Source: a virus
Virus record (IMG/VR): IMGVR_UViG_3300008459_011050
Location: 1-64,000 of that record
Reading direction: 5' to 3' (one strand)
DNA length: 64,000 nucleotides
Below are positions 32,940 to 41,873 of the stretch, piece after piece. Numbering within the stretch: position 1 is the stretch's first letter; every line of letters begins with the position of its first letter. Below the pieces are notes generated by a model. The model searched no databases. It saw only the letters and a list, made by a program, of their open reading frames with translations, and was not told where the DNA came from. The position numbers were made by a program, and so were the translations under genes.

Positions 32940-33255
32940 CGAAGTTTTTATCTGGGAATATAGCTTTTAAATAAGGTTTTACATCAAGAGGATCTATAGA
33001 GTCTATTAATTCGTTGTGTGGTATTACTTTTCTCAAACAAAGTTTCAATATTTGTGGATATTCTGGTGTTTCTTTTATATCACCAATTATTTCCTCGACT
33101 TCTTCCGAAACAGTCAAAATCATTTTCGTATCAGTATAAAAAAAAGTTGCATCAAAACTTATGTCTTCGGATGGTATCGTAATGGCTATGAGTACAATAA
33201 TACCATTATCAACTTTACCCAAATATTTAATGACTGAGACGTCGATATCATTCAT
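32932..33255 (-). CDS. Hypothetical 107-aa protein
   Basis: A beta-then-alpha protein (VIKYLGKVDNGIIVLIAITI; FFYTDTKMILTVSEEVEEII). It overlaps both neighbours by 8 nt, showing tight operon structure. No known domain. Confidence 0.6.
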   Translation of the reverse strand: MNDIDVSVIKYLGKVDNGIIVLIAITIPSEDISFDATFFYTDTKMILTVSEEVEEIIGDIKETPEYPQILKLCLRKVIPHNELIDSIDPLDVKPYLKAIFPDKNFDE

Positions 33256-33478
33256 TTGTTAGAACATCAAGTTTAGTTTCTCTTTCAACGAGATTTCTAT
33301 TTTTTATGTAACCACCCATTTCGAGTGTATTAAAATATGATTGTACCATATCTTTAGAAGATGAATCTGCAAGTCTATGTAACATATCTCTGTACATATC
33401 TACAATGAGATTTCTTTTGGGACTTGGTAAATCTATTACTGAATCCAATACAAGATAATAGTCTTTAATATTGTTCAT
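33248..33478 (-). CDS. Hypothetical 76-aa protein
   Basis: A helical protein (LVLDSVIDLPSPKRNLIVDM; DMVQSYFNTLEMGGYI). Member of the four-gene operon; no known domain. Confidence 0.6.
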   Translation of the reverse strand: MNNIKDYYLVLDSVIDLPSPKRNLIVDMYRDMLHRLADSSSKDMVQSYFNTLEMGGYIKNRNLVERETKLDVLTNE

Positions 33479-33479
33479 A

Positions 33480-33743
33480 TTAATCGATTAAAATTTCAAT
33501 TTTTTTAATTTTATCATCTGTGTCTGTGAAAATCACACCTAATTTTGATAGTTTTTTGAATTCTTTGGATTCACCAGTTACTTCGTTGACCATTACATCT
33601 TTTTCATAACTAACTTCGATAGTTGGTCTTTCACCGAGGAACCTCTTCATATCTTCCTCAACTTGAACATATGACCAATTACCTCTTTTCCAATCAATTT
33701 TGGAAATATATTCTCTTATAGCACTTTCTTTTAATGAGTACAT
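33480..33743 (-). CDS. Hypothetical 87-aa protein
   Basis: Starts MYSLKESAIREYISKIDWKR and continues with a beta segment (PTIEVSYEKDVMVNEVTG, LGVIFTDTDDKIKKIEIL). First gene of the operon; an AAAATATAAAAAT box is upstream. No recognised domain. Confidence 0.6.
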   Translation of the reverse strand: MYSLKESAIREYISKIDWKRGNWSYVQVEEDMKRFLGERPTIEVSYEKDVMVNEVTGESKEFKKLSKLGVIFTDTDDKIKKIEILID

Positions 33744-33769
33744 AACAATAAATTTATTTTTATATTTTA

Positions 33770-34105
33770 TTAGATCAAAAATGTTTTGGGATTTTTAAAA
33801 GTTGAATTTTTAATCGTCTCTTGAAAATAATTATCCAAGTTCACACAATCTTTCTCAAATTGTTCAACATCCATTTCAGACAACTCAAACCATTCCCCAT
33901 TAATTCTATTTGATGAAAATTTCCTATGTAGTATAGCTTCAATCTTGGTTCCCCATTTGGATTGATGGATTTTCTCAATAATAAAATCATTTGAATTACC
34001 TGTTTTCATTTGACTAATTCTTTTATCCACAGAGTTTTTTGTAAATCCGATCTTGTATCGTTTATTGAAACCGTTATCGACTGAAATTAGATATACGTTA
34101 TACAC
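33770..34105 (-). CDS. GIY-YIG-like nuclease of the T5orf172/MUG113 type
   Basis: A 111-residue protein. VYLISVDNGFNKRYKIGFTK (the two beta strands of a GIY-YIG core), RISQMKTGNSNDFIIEKIHQ, GTKIEAILHRKFSSNRING and EWFEL match the T5orf172/MUG113 nuclease subfamily in order. These are small DNA nucleases found in phages as free-standing mobile or accessory genes. The conserved Arg and Glu appear present. Confidence 0.75.
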   Translation of the reverse strand: MYNVYLISVDNGFNKRYKIGFTKNSVDKRISQMKTGNSNDFIIEKIHQSKWGTKIEAILHRKFSSNRINGEWFELSEMDVEQFEKDCVNLDNYFQETIKNSTFKNPKTFLI

Positions 34106-34136
34106 AAATTATATATCACCAACAAGCTCTCCAAAA

Positions 34137-34171
34137 TAAAAAAAACCCTCCGAATATCAGAGGGTTTTTTA
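34137..34171 (-). terminator. Terminator downstream of dnaK
   Basis: AAAACCCTCC / AGAGGGTTTT hairpin with T runs, 17 nt beyond the dnaK stop at 34188. Confidence 0.75.
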
Positions 34172-34187
34172 ATTGAAATTATCAGTT

Positions 34188-36068
34188 TTACTTTACTTCT
34201 TCAAACTGAGTGTCTTCCACTTTAGCTTCGGATGTAGTTTCATCAGGTGTTATTTCTGATTGAGCTTCTGAGTATAATCTCTCCGATATTTTACCCCAAG
34301 TCTCTGTCAATTTACCCATGTCATTTTCAATCTTATCCAAATCTTTTTCTTGATGTGATGATTTTAAAGAATTCAGAGCCTCGTTAAGTGAATTTTTATC
34401 ATCCTCTGTTAATTTTTCTTCATATTCTTTAATCTGCTTTTCTGTTTGGAAGATCATAGAGTCAGCGGAGTTTAGTTTTTCAACTTTCTCTCTTTCCAAC
34501 TTATCCGATTCTGCAAACTCCTCAGCCTCTCTTTTCATCTTTTCAATTTCCTCTTTTGAAAGCTGTGAACCACCCTCAATCCGGATTTTATTTTCTTTGT
34601 TGGTAGCTTTATCTTTTGCACTAACTGATAGAATTCCGTTAGCGTCGATATCGAAAGTTACTTCTATTTGTGGAATTCCTCTTGGTGCTGGCATAATTCC
34701 ATCCAAGTGGAACCTTCCAAGTGAACGGTTATCTTTCGCCATCGGTCTCTCACCTTGCTGAACGTGAATTTCAACAGAAGGTTGGTTATCGGAAGCCGTT
34801 GAAAAAGTCTCGGATTTCCTTGTAGGAATTGTTGTGTTAGCTTCAATCAATTTGGTCATTACACCACCCATAGTTTCGATACCTAGTGAAAGTGGAGTCA
34901 CGTCTAGTAGAAGTACATCTGTGATATCACCTTGTAGCACTGCTCCTTGAATAGCTGCTCCGATAGCTACAACCTCATCTGGGTTAACAGATTTATTTGC
35001 TTTCTTATCGAAGAACTTTTCAACTGCTTCTTGTACAGCCGGTACTCTTGTAGATCCACCAACGAGAATTACCTCATCTATATCTTTAGCGGAAATCTTA
35101 GCATTTTTAAGAGCTGATTTACAACATTTGATTGTTTTATCAATGTAAGTTGAAATCATTTTTTCGAAACTAGATCTGGTGAGAGTTTTAACGAAGTGTT
35201 GTGGGACACCATCAATTGCGGTGATATAAGGCAGATTGATTTCAGATTGACTCGACGAAGAAAGTTCGATCTTAGCTTTTTCAGCTGCATCCTTCAAACG
35301 TTGAAGAGACATTGGATCTTTTGAGAGATCCATATTATTATCCTTCTTGAATTCTTCAACCATCCAATTGATAATTGAGTTATCAAAGTCATCACCACCA
35401 AGGTGTGTATCACCATCTGTTGATTTTACTTCAAATACTCCATCACCAATTTCGAGGACTGAAATGTCGAATGTACCACCACCAAGGTCATAGACGATAA
35501 TTTTTTGATCAGAACCCTTCTTATCAAGACCGTAAGCTAGAGCCGCTGCGGTTGGTTCATTTATAATCCTTTCCACTTCTAGTCCAGCAATTTTACCAGC
35601 TTCGATAGTTGCAGTTCTTTCTGCGTCTCCGAAGTAAGCCGGCACTGTAATTACAGCCTTCTTCACTTCTTGGCCTAAATAATCTTCAGCAGTCTTTTTA
35701 AGTTTTTGTAAAATCATAGCTGAAATTTCCTGAGGGGTGTAATGACGGTCATCAATTTTAACACCAGGAACGTTATTACCAGTATTCTCTACTTTATAGG
35801 GAACTCTTTTAACCTCATCGGTACAAACAGTGAAGTCTTTACCAATAAATCTCTTGATTGAGTAAACTGTTTTTGTAGGATTGGTTACTGCCTGACGTTT
35901 GGCTGGATCACCTACTTTTCTATCATTTTCAGTGAAACCTACAATTGATGGTGTTGTTCTTCTTCCTTCCGCGTTAGGGATTACAACTGGATCACCTGAT
36001 TGAACGACTGCGAGGGCCGAGTTTGTGGTCCCAAGGTCAATTCCAATTACATATTCTTTTTTTGACAT
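34188..36068 (-). CDS. dnaK: Hsp70 chaperone DnaK
   Basis: A 626-residue full-length DnaK. The ATPase domain has [15 protein letters not shown] at the start, [36 protein letters not shown], and [20 protein letters not shown]; the substrate-binding domain has [18 protein letters not shown], and a helical lid plus an acidic tail end in EEVK. Host DnaK refolds proteins together with DnaJ and GrpE; neither partner is in the window, so it probably uses host co-chaperones. The sequence looks Bacteroidota-derived. It may support head assembly or large protein synthesis. An inverted repeat lies 53-78 nt upstream. Confidence 0.95.
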   Translation of the reverse strand: MSKKEYVIGIDLGTTNSALAVVQSGDPVVIPNAEGRRTTPSIVGFTENDRKVGDPAKRQAVTNPTKTVYSIKRFIGKDFTVCTDEVKRVPYKVENTGNNVPGVKIDDRHYTPQEISAMILQKLKKTAEDYLGQEVKKAVITVPAYFGDAERTATIEAGKIAGLEVERIINEPTAAALAYGLDKKGSDQKIIVYDLGGGTFDISVLEIGDGVFEVKSTDGDTHLGGDDFDNSIINWMVEEFKKDNNMDLSKDPMSLQRLKDAAEKAKIELSSSSQSEINLPYITAIDGVPQHFVKTLTRSSFEKMISTYIDKTIKCCKSALKNAKISAKDIDEVILVGGSTRVPAVQEAVEKFFDKKANKSVNPDEVVAIGAAIQGAVLQGDITDVLLLDVTPLSLGIETMGGVMTKLIEANTTIPTRKSETFSTASDNQPSVEIHVQQGERPMAKDNRSLGRFHLDGIMPAPRGIPQIEVTFDIDANGILSVSAKDKATNKENKIRIEGGSQLSKEEIEKMKREAEEFAESDKLEREKVEKLNSADSMIFQTEKQIKEYEEKLTEDDKNSLNEALNSLKSSHQEKDLDKIENDMGKLTETWGKISERLYSEAQSEITPDETTSEAKVEDTQFEEVK

Positions 36069-36118
36069 AATAAATTATTTTTTTTAATTTAGATATTTAC
36101 AATTAGTATACCACAAAA

Positions 36119-36145
36119 AAATATATGACACAATGTCATATATTT
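36119..36145. promoter_or_regulatory. Perfect inverted repeat upstream of dnaK
   Basis: Twelve-bp arms (core ATATATGACA/TGTCATATAT) around a 3-nt centre. On the minus strand a T7 run follows, so it could terminate the gene ending at 36196. It is also placed as an operator for dnaK. It does not match CIRCE (TTAGCACTC). Confidence 0.5.
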
Positions 36146-36195
36146 GTCTTTGTGTAGATAATATATTGTCAGAAAAGAAAAAGTTTAGAAAAAAA

Positions 36196-37479
36196 TTATA
36201 ATGGTTCTCTGCTGCCCTCAGTATCTCTTAATTCATATTGAGGATTTATTATTTGGCCGTCATTGGATAGGACTCCAGATGAATCTCTTGTGTCAATTTC
36301 ATTTAATTGAAGATATGATAGTGTATCTACATATGGATAATATTCATGGTCTGCCCATTTCAAATCTACTGAATAAGAAGGATCTTTAAATGCATTGCCT
36401 TTTTGCGCGGTGAACATATTACTTGAATTCTGAACTTTCTTACACCACCAACCATTCTTTTCAGCGAATTGTTTAAAAAGTTCTACATCAGAGTCGTTGT
36501 TGGTATAAATTCTATCCATAAACATATCACCTTGATTAGTTTTCCAAAGAAGTGCTCTTCCTTTGATAACGTCACTTTTGTATTTACCATCCTTTATCCT
36601 CCCACCTCTGTCAGCATATAGAATTACTAATTTTACAACATCCGAATTTTCTGTGTAAATTCCGAAGTAATTCTCACACTCTTCATAACGCATACAAGAT
36701 CCACCTAATGTTGAATTATCAGTGTCATAAGTACCCTCATAGTACCAATTAGCTATATCATAACCACTCACAACATCGAACTTTAGGAATGCATCATTCA
36801 TCATATCCCAAGCTGATTTATAAGCATTGGAAAAATCTTCAACTTGTTTTGGTGTAACAGGTTGTTTTGCTGCTGACATAATTGAACTAACTAATCTACC
36901 AATTCTTATTGGATTTCTATTTGTTTTATAAAGTCTTTCCTCTGTATCAGAATATTGGTCAATAGCATCTTTATTCAAACAAATAAATTTGTCAGTACCA
37001 CTATCATTCCATGCAAACAAAACATAGGTTTTACCGGTCAAACTACTTATGTGTTCAGACAATATCTTACCAACTACATTTGGACCAGGAACTGGATGAT
37101 TTTCACTTATTGGTTCTATTGGCTCAAATCCGAGAGCATCGAATATTTTTTTGTTTTTATATTCACCTTCATTATTTTTATTGAATGTAAGGAACTTTGA
37201 ACCTGGTAAACTTGAGTTTGTTCTCCAAACTGGAGGATTATCTCTTATAAGTTGTTGAGCTCTTCTATCTTGGATAAAAGTAACTTCTTCTTTATTATCA
37301 GATACATCGATATAATTTTGATTTAGAGTAAGGTCAGCACCTTTCATACCTAAGAGATAATTCTTAACCTCATTATCTCCTGGTATCATTGATAAGACCT
37401 TTTTAAACTTATCGGAAAACTCTAACCTACTTTCAAAAACTATAGATTCTAAGATGAACTCATAAAAATTATCTAACAT
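36196..37479 (-). CDS. Tagged virion-type protein, 427 aa
   Basis: Leader MLDNFYEFILESIVFESRLE; both FILE-S and VFE-S fit the processing pattern. The body has a distinctive middle (SAWDMMNDAFLKFDVVSGYD, GGSCMRYEECENYFGIY, KLVILYADRGGRIKDGKYKS, GRALLWKTNQGDMFMDRIYT) that I associate with conserved proteins of large T4-like phages with no known function. A late-type box is only 3 nt from the ATG. Confidence 0.65.
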   Translation of the reverse strand: MLDNFYEFILESIVFESRLEFSDKFKKVLSMIPGDNEVKNYLLGMKGADLTLNQNYIDVSDNKEEVTFIQDRRAQQLIRDNPPVWRTNSSLPGSKFLTFNKNNEGEYKNKKIFDALGFEPIEPISENHPVPGPNVVGKILSEHISSLTGKTYVLFAWNDSGTDKFICLNKDAIDQYSDTEERLYKTNRNPIRIGRLVSSIMSAAKQPVTPKQVEDFSNAYKSAWDMMNDAFLKFDVVSGYDIANWYYEGTYDTDNSTLGGSCMRYEECENYFGIYTENSDVVKLVILYADRGGRIKDGKYKSDVIKGRALLWKTNQGDMFMDRIYTNNDSDVELFKQFAEKNGWWCKKVQNSSNMFTAQKGNAFKDPSYSVDLKWADHEYYPYVDTLSYLQLNEIDTRDSSGVLSNDGQIINPQYELRDTEGSREPL

Positions 37480-37482
37480 ATC

Positions 37483-37492
37483 TTATATATTC
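37483..37492 (-). promoter_or_regulatory. Late-type AT box GAATATATAA
   Basis: Minus-strand box 3 nt before the ATG at 37479. Confidence 0.45.
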
Positions 37493-37501
37493 AAGAATGG
37501 A

Positions 37502-38005
37502 TTATTTTTTTAATCTGTATGAACCCTTTTCATTTAAATAAGCTTGTAAATCCTCATATCTAACGCTACCAGGATTGTTAATCACTTTGTCGGCTACTCC
37601 TTTTTTTGCTTTTTTTGTTGAATTTTCCTTTTCTAAAACGATTTCTTGATAATCTTCTTTAGAAATTTTCAATATATGTCCCAAGTAAGCATCGATACCT
37701 TTTTCAGTAACTGATTTTTGATCAAATTCATAAATAAATTCTTCTCTGTCAATATACAATCTAAATTCCTTTTCGGAAATAAGGTGGTCCGTGTAAAATT
37801 CTATATCACCTATGATTCCTTGTTTCAAAATAGATGACTTATAATGATGATTATAAACAAATGCAAACTGGTCGTTTTTATTCATCACCCGTTCACCAGA
37901 ACGGTCTTCCATCGTTATGGATTGTCCCAAATTGACTTTATAATACTTACTATTTTGTTTGATTATTGAGTTTATTGAGTAATTTGTTACTATGTTGTAG
38001 GTCAT
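37502..38005 (-). CDS. Hypothetical 167-aa protein
   Basis: Begins MTYNIVTNYSINSIIKQNSK with no clear leader. Beta-rich body (QFAFVYNHHYKSSILKQGII; EFRLYIDREEFIYEF) and a basic Lys-rich C-terminus. No known domain. It lies between two tagged genes on the same strand, probably in one late transcript. Confidence 0.6.
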   Translation of the reverse strand: MTYNIVTNYSINSIIKQNSKYYKVNLGQSITMEDRSGERVMNKNDQFAFVYNHHYKSSILKQGIIGDIEFYTDHLISEKEFRLYIDREEFIYEFDQKSVTEKGIDAYLGHILKISKEDYQEIVLEKENSTKKAKKGVADKVINNPGSVRYEDLQAYLNEKGSYRLKK

Positions 38006-38020
38006 AGTATATTTATTCGA

Positions 38021-38569
38021 TTAGTCAGTTTCTATGGAAAATTCCTCATCATCTGTTTCGCCCGATGGATAATTTTTTTCAAGCTCTATTAATAGTTCTT
38101 CAAAAAGACTTTCATTTATATCATCGATTGCGACTTTCTTTTCAAATTCACCAGCGGGTTCCGTACCTTCTTCCAAAGAATATCTTTTAAACTCAATATT
38201 GCACTCTTTTAAGTTTTCTGGATCGAATTCTTGACCCTCGGGTGCAACTGCATCCTTCAAATCAATAGTGAAGGTGGCGTCGTATCGGTATTCATCATCT
38301 GAGAAAATGAGTTTCACAGATTTATAAGTTTTGGAAAATTTAGCTTGTTCTATACTTTCCAAATTCAAATTTTTAAATACATCGGATTTTTTATCAGTTT
38401 CTTGTTGTGATTGTCCAAATTTTTGAATTTCTCCACCCTCAATTGTATCTGAAGTGAATAATTTTTTCAATTTCAGTTCTATTTGATCTATTTTCCTTTT
38501 AACATTAACTTCCACTTCTGCGGACGATTCTTTAATCAAGAAGTCATTGAATTTTCTAATTGAAACCAT
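38021..38569 (-). CDS. Tagged virion-type hypothetical protein
   Basis: A 182-residue acidic protein with leader MVSIRKFNDFLIKESSAEVE; LIKE-S is the predicted site. A charged helix (KRKIDQIELKLKKLF) is followed by a beta part (SVKLIFSDDEYRYDATFTID) and an acidic C-terminus. Unknown function. Confidence 0.65.
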   Translation of the reverse strand: MVSIRKFNDFLIKESSAEVEVNVKRKIDQIELKLKKLFTSDTIEGGEIQKFGQSQQETDKKSDVFKNLNLESIEQAKFSKTYKSVKLIFSDDEYRYDATFTIDLKDAVAPEGQEFDPENLKECNIEFKRYSLEEGTEPAGEFEKKVAIDDINESLFEELLIELEKNYPSGETDDEEFSIETD

Positions 38570-38589
38570 TTCAAAAATAATTTTATAAT

Positions 38590-38600
38590 CTTATATATTA
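38590..38600 (-). promoter_or_regulatory. Late-type AT box TAATATATAAG
   Basis: Minus-strand box 20 nt upstream of ATG 38569; overlaps the region of the plus-strand UVDE promoter. Confidence 0.5.
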
Positions 38601-38604
38601 TTAT

Positions 38605-38612
38605 TACATTTG
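38605..38612 (+). promoter_or_regulatory. TACATTTG -7 element
   Basis: Ends 7 nt before ATG 38620. No TTG at the expected upstream distance. Confidence 0.45.
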
Positions 38613-38619
38613 TCAAATA

Positions 38620-39531
38620 ATGAACAGAGTTGGGTATTGTTGTATATCTTTGGGTATCAACGAAGGATTGAGGAAAAAAGACCATATTTCAGTTAACAGA
38701 AGTATGATCAAAAAGACTTTCGAAACGAAAGGTTTATCTTATGTTTCAGAACTTATCGTGTCCAATTTGGAAGATACTATAAAGGTTCTTCATTATAACA
38801 TAAAAAAGAATATCAAAGTATATAGAATGTCTTCGGATAGTTTTCCGTGGATGAGTCATTACAATTTCTACGACCTACCAAACTATGAGAAGATTGAAAA
38901 ATTACTTACTACTATCGGTGGTATAGTAAAGCAACACGACATCCGTGTATCTTATCATCCTGGTCCATTCAACATCCTCGGTAGTGAGAAGGAAAACGTT
39001 GTACTCAAAACAATCGATGAACTTGATAAACACGCCGAATTGATGGACTTGATGGGTCTTGAACAATCAACTTATTATCCAATCAATATCCACTTGAATG
39101 TCACTACACCTACCCACGAATTGGCGGCAAAAAGATTTTGTGATAATTTTCAGCGTTTAAAACCATCGACTAAAGCAAGATTAACAATTGAAAATGATGA
39201 CAAACCTTCACAGTATTCTGTGAAGATGTTATATGAATTAGTTCACAAAGTAATTGGAATACCAATTGTTGTGGATAGTTTACACTATTCTTGTCACTCA
39301 GATAATATGTCTTGGGAAGATACACTCAAATTGGGATTGTCAACTTGGAAAACAAAACCAATTTGTCACCATTCTTCATCAAAAAAATTACATGAGGATA
39401 ATACTGTTATTTTGTCAGCACATGCGGATTTTTTATATGAGGAGTTCAAATCTTGTGGTTTTGACATCGACATAGAGTTGGAATGTAAGAAAAAAGATTT
39501 TGCGGTGGAAAAATATCTTTTAGACTACTAG
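38620..39531 (+). CDS. uvdE: UV damage endonuclease (UvdE/UVDE)
   Basis: A 303-residue TIM-barrel nuclease of the UVDE family, which nicks DNA 5' of UV photoproducts. Visible family signatures: MNRVGYCCISLGINE at the N-terminus, FPWMSHYNFYDLPNYEKI, IRVSYHPGPFNILGS, YYPINIHLN, ARLTIENDDKPSQYSV, IVVDSLHYSCH and SAHADFLYEEF. His and Glu metal ligands sit within these. Length is typical. It likely repairs phage DNA in sunlit habitats or helps degrade host DNA. Confidence 0.9.
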   Translation: MNRVGYCCISLGINEGLRKKDHISVNRSMIKKTFETKGLSYVSELIVSNLEDTIKVLHYNIKKNIKVYRMSSDSFPWMSHYNFYDLPNYEKIEKLLTTIGGIVKQHDIRVSYHPGPFNILGSEKENVVLKTIDELDKHAELMDLMGLEQSTYYPINIHLNVTTPTHELAAKRFCDNFQRLKPSTKARLTIENDDKPSQYSVKMLYELVHKVIGIPIVVDSLHYSCHSDNMSWEDTLKLGLSTWKTKPICHHSSSKKLHEDNTVILSAHADFLYEEFKSCGFDIDIELECKKKDFAVEKYLLDY

Positions 39532-39539
39532 ATATATAA
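39529..39539 (+). promoter_or_regulatory. Late-type-like AT box AGATATATAA
   Basis: 36 nt before the start of the secreted nuclease; overlaps the stop of uvdE. Confidence 0.35.
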
Positions 39540-39575
39540 TTTTAACCAGCGATGGTCAAAAAATAATCTCTTTTT

Positions 39576-40475
39576 ATGTTCAAAAAAAATATTTTCAAAC
39601 AATTTTTGATTTTGTTTGGTGGTATTGTCATGTTTTCTTGTCAGAAACAAGAACCAATCTTACCACAAGAAAATCATGTCCACACACAGAGTGAAATCAA
39701 TTCGATGGCTAGGTTAGCCACAGAAAATCTCACGATGGGTAATCCAAGTAACGCGGTGACAAGCACTACCTCACCCACTAATTATCTCCTAAGTAAATTT
39801 ACTTGGGCTGCTAGTTACAACCGTGATTTAGGTAGACCCAATTGGGTTTCTTGGCATTTAAATAGCACTTGGATTGGATCAGCTTCAAGGTGTGATTGTT
39901 TTGCTTCTGACGCTACTTTACCTACAGGTTGGTATAGAGTTGGTAGTTCATCATATACCGGTTCAGGTTTTGACAGAGGACACAATTGTCCATCAGGTGA
40001 TAGAACTTATAACTCAACTGATAATCGAGAGACATTTTTAATGACTAATATGATGCCTCAAGCACCTCTGAATAATCAACAAACTTGGGAGAAGTTAGAG
40101 TCATATTGTAGAAAACTCGTAACCCAAGGAAACGAGTGTTACATTATTTGTGGTTCTTATGGTGTAGGTGGGACTGGTTCGGCTGGATATAAAACAACAT
40201 TAGATGCAGGTAGAGTGACTGTTCCATCAAATATTTGGAAAGTCGTTTTGGTATTGCCTAATGGGACAAATGATGTCTCACGTGTCACAACATCGACAAG
40301 AGTTATTGCTGTTAATACTCCCAACACCCAATCAATAGTTACATCAACTTGGGGTGGTTATAGAACTACTGTGGATGCTATTGAGGCTGTTACAGGATAT
40401 GATATTCTATCTGCTTTACCAGATGCAACCGAATCTATCCTCGAGTCAACAATAGATACTGGTCCTACTCTTTAG
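39576..40475 (+). CDS. Lipoprotein DNA/RNA non-specific endonuclease (NUC1/EndA type)
   Basis: A 299-residue exported nuclease. The lipobox VMFSC (Cys 22) predicts lipid anchoring. The beta-beta-alpha-metal core is clear: FDRGHNCPSGDR at 132-143 contains the catalytic His of the DRGH motif; the metal-binding Asn region follows in TFLMTNMMPQAPLNNQQTWE; YIICGSYGVGG and PSNIWKVVLVLP complete the family. It probably degrades extracellular or periplasmic nucleic acid. A phage could use it against competing DNA or released DNA that hinders spread. Confidence 0.9.
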   Translation: MFKKNIFKQFLILFGGIVMFSCQKQEPILPQENHVHTQSEINSMARLATENLTMGNPSNAVTSTTSPTNYLLSKFTWAASYNRDLGRPNWVSWHLNSTWIGSASRCDCFASDATLPTGWYRVGSSSYTGSGFDRGHNCPSGDRTYNSTDNRETFLMTNMMPQAPLNNQQTWEKLESYCRKLVTQGNECYIICGSYGVGGTGSAGYKTTLDAGRVTVPSNIWKVVLVLPNGTNDVSRVTTSTRVIAVNTPNTQSIVTSTWGGYRTTVDAIEAVTGYDILSALPDATESILESTIDTGPTL

Positions 40476-40908
40476 TATTTTTTTCTTCCGAAGTTAGAAG
40501 CCCCTTTCCATATTTGCCGACCCTCTGATAGTATCTATCTTTAACTCGGTCAGATATGGACAAGGGGTTTCCTTCTTCATCTATTCTTACAAACTTAATA
40601 TGTGTATGGGTTACAATTTCTTGATTTCCAGTGTATACATTATGTTTCCTAACTTCTATGTACAGAGTTATGGAAGTTGTTCCAAAGTTTGTAACCTTAC
40701 CATAAATCTTAATTAAATTGCCAACTTTGACCGGTTTTTTGAAAATTAATTGATCAATCATCACAGTCACCATTCTTGGTGTATCACAAAGTTGCATTGC
40801 ATAAACAACAGCTGATTCATCAATCAAACTAAGCATATGACCACCAAACATATTAGAATGAAGACCAGTTTCAGATGCTTTACATATATGGGTAGATATC
40901 AATTCCAT
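40465..40908 (-). CDS. Hotdog-fold acyl-CoA thioesterase-like protein
   Basis: A 147-residue protein with the acyl-CoA hydrolase (YciA/BACH) pattern: SNMFGGHMLSLIDESAVVYA near residues 18-37, including the catalytic Asp, then PVKVGNLIKIYGKVTNFGTT and YIEVRKHN. Such enzymes hydrolyse acyl-CoA to free fatty acid. It is the last gene of a replication/transcription operon, an unusual partner. It may alter host lipid metabolism. Confidence 0.75.
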   Translation of the reverse strand: MELISTHICKASETGLHSNMFGGHMLSLIDESAVVYAMQLCDTPRMVTVMIDQLIFKKPVKVGNLIKIYGKVTNFGTTSITLYIEVRKHNVYTGNQEIVTHTHIKFVRIDEEGNPLSISDRVKDRYYQRVGKYGKGLLTSEEKNTKE

Positions 40909-40921
40909 TTCTGATTATATC

Positions 40922-41365
40922 TCAATCCAACTGATTGTTCAAAAATAAAATATCTAACTTAGATTCGATAAGAAAATCAATCCCATCACTGTCTCTATAT
41001 TGGCTATTATAAACAATCCTTTTTATACCTGATTGAAATATCAATTTTGAACATTCTTTACAAGGTGAGTGTGTGAGGTAAATGGTTGCGTCTTTACAAG
41101 AAACACCATTCTTGGCACATTTTAGGATAGCGTTTGCTTCGGAGTGTAGGATATACCAATGTGTATTGTTGTTAGTGTCCTCACAATTATTATCAAATCC
41201 AGTAGGAGCTCCGTTGAAACCGTCTGATATTATCATACCATCTTTGACGATGAGTGAACCGACTTTGTTTCGTTTACAACATGAAAGGGTGGCCCACTCA
41301 AGGGCCATTTTCATGTAAACCTTATCGTATTTTAACTGTTTCAAGTTATTTTGAAATATCGACAA
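40922..41365 (-). CDS. cd: dCMP deaminase
   Basis: A 147-residue zinc deaminase converting dCMP to dUMP for dTTP supply. Zinc and catalytic motifs: HSEANAILKC (His-Ala-Glu type, here HSEAN) near residue 73 and SPCKECSKLI (PCxxC) near residue 104. The N-terminus has KMALEWATLSCCKRNKVGSL, typical of the family. Shorter than T4 Cd (193 aa) but within the bacterial range. It overlaps the nusG gene by 20 nt. Confidence 0.9.
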   Translation of the reverse strand: MSIFQNNLKQLKYDKVYMKMALEWATLSCCKRNKVGSLIVKDGMIISDGFNGAPTGFDNNCEDTNNNTHWYILHSEANAILKCAKNGVSCKDATIYLTHSPCKECSKLIFQSGIKRIVYNSQYRDSDGIDFLIESKLDILFLNNQLD

Positions 41366-41873
41366 GGGTTAAATCTACTACAGTAGCTCGACCGAAAATA
41401 CTTACTTCAATTTTGACTTTATCCTTTTCGTAGTCCAAAGTTTGAATTTTACCTCTGAAACTTGAGAAGGGTCCGTTCACTACAGAGACTTCTTCGCCGA
41501 TTGCATATAATCCCTTATCAATCGATTGTCTGTGCTCAACCTCACCATTCATTCTATCGATTTCAGATTTTCTCATTACAATAGGATTTCCTTGTGGATC
41601 TTTGAGCACACTTGTCATCCCGTTGATGATTTTTGCAAAGTGAAGTACCTTATCGACTGATTCTGTCTCTACAAATATGTAACCTGGATAGAGTAGATGC
41701 TCTTTTTGTTTTACTTTGCCGTTTCTGATAATAGATATTTTTTGACTTGGAATAAGAACATTTACTTCTTCTTTGAAGTCTCTCATCATTTCTTGTTTCA
41801 GTTTTTCCGAAACAGATCTCTCTCGATTACTTTGTACCTTTACTGTGTACCACTTTTTCTCTTGTGTTTCCAT
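41346..41873 (-). CDS. nusG: Transcription elongation factor NusG
   Basis: A 175-residue protein. The NGN domain has WYTVKVQSNRERSVSEKLK and LLYPGYIFVETE; the C-terminal KOW domain has GEEVSVVNGPFSSFRGKIQT. These are the canonical NusG motifs and length. Phage NusG could favour phage transcripts or act as an antiterminator. It sits in an operon between the possible clamp-loader subunit and dCMP deaminase, overlapping both. Confidence 0.9.
   Translation of the reverse strand: METQEKKWYTVKVQSNRERSVSEKLKQEMMRDFKEEVNVLIPSQKISIIRNGKVKQKEHLLYPGYIFVETESVDKVLHFAKIINGMTSVLKDPQGNPIVMRKSEIDRMNGEVEHRQSIDKGLYAIGEEVSVVNGPFSSFRGKIQTLDYEKDKVKIEVSIFGRATVVDLTLVDISK

Noticed and set aside
36119-36145. Possible CIRCE heat-shock operator before dnaK
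   Set aside because: The inverted repeat does not match TTAGCACTC-N9-GAGTGCTAA and has only a 3-nt centre; kept only as an unassigned repeat.
36139-36146. Plus-strand TATATTTG promoter upstream of dnaK
   Set aside because: No gene follows on the plus strand and the match is expected by chance in AT-rich DNA.
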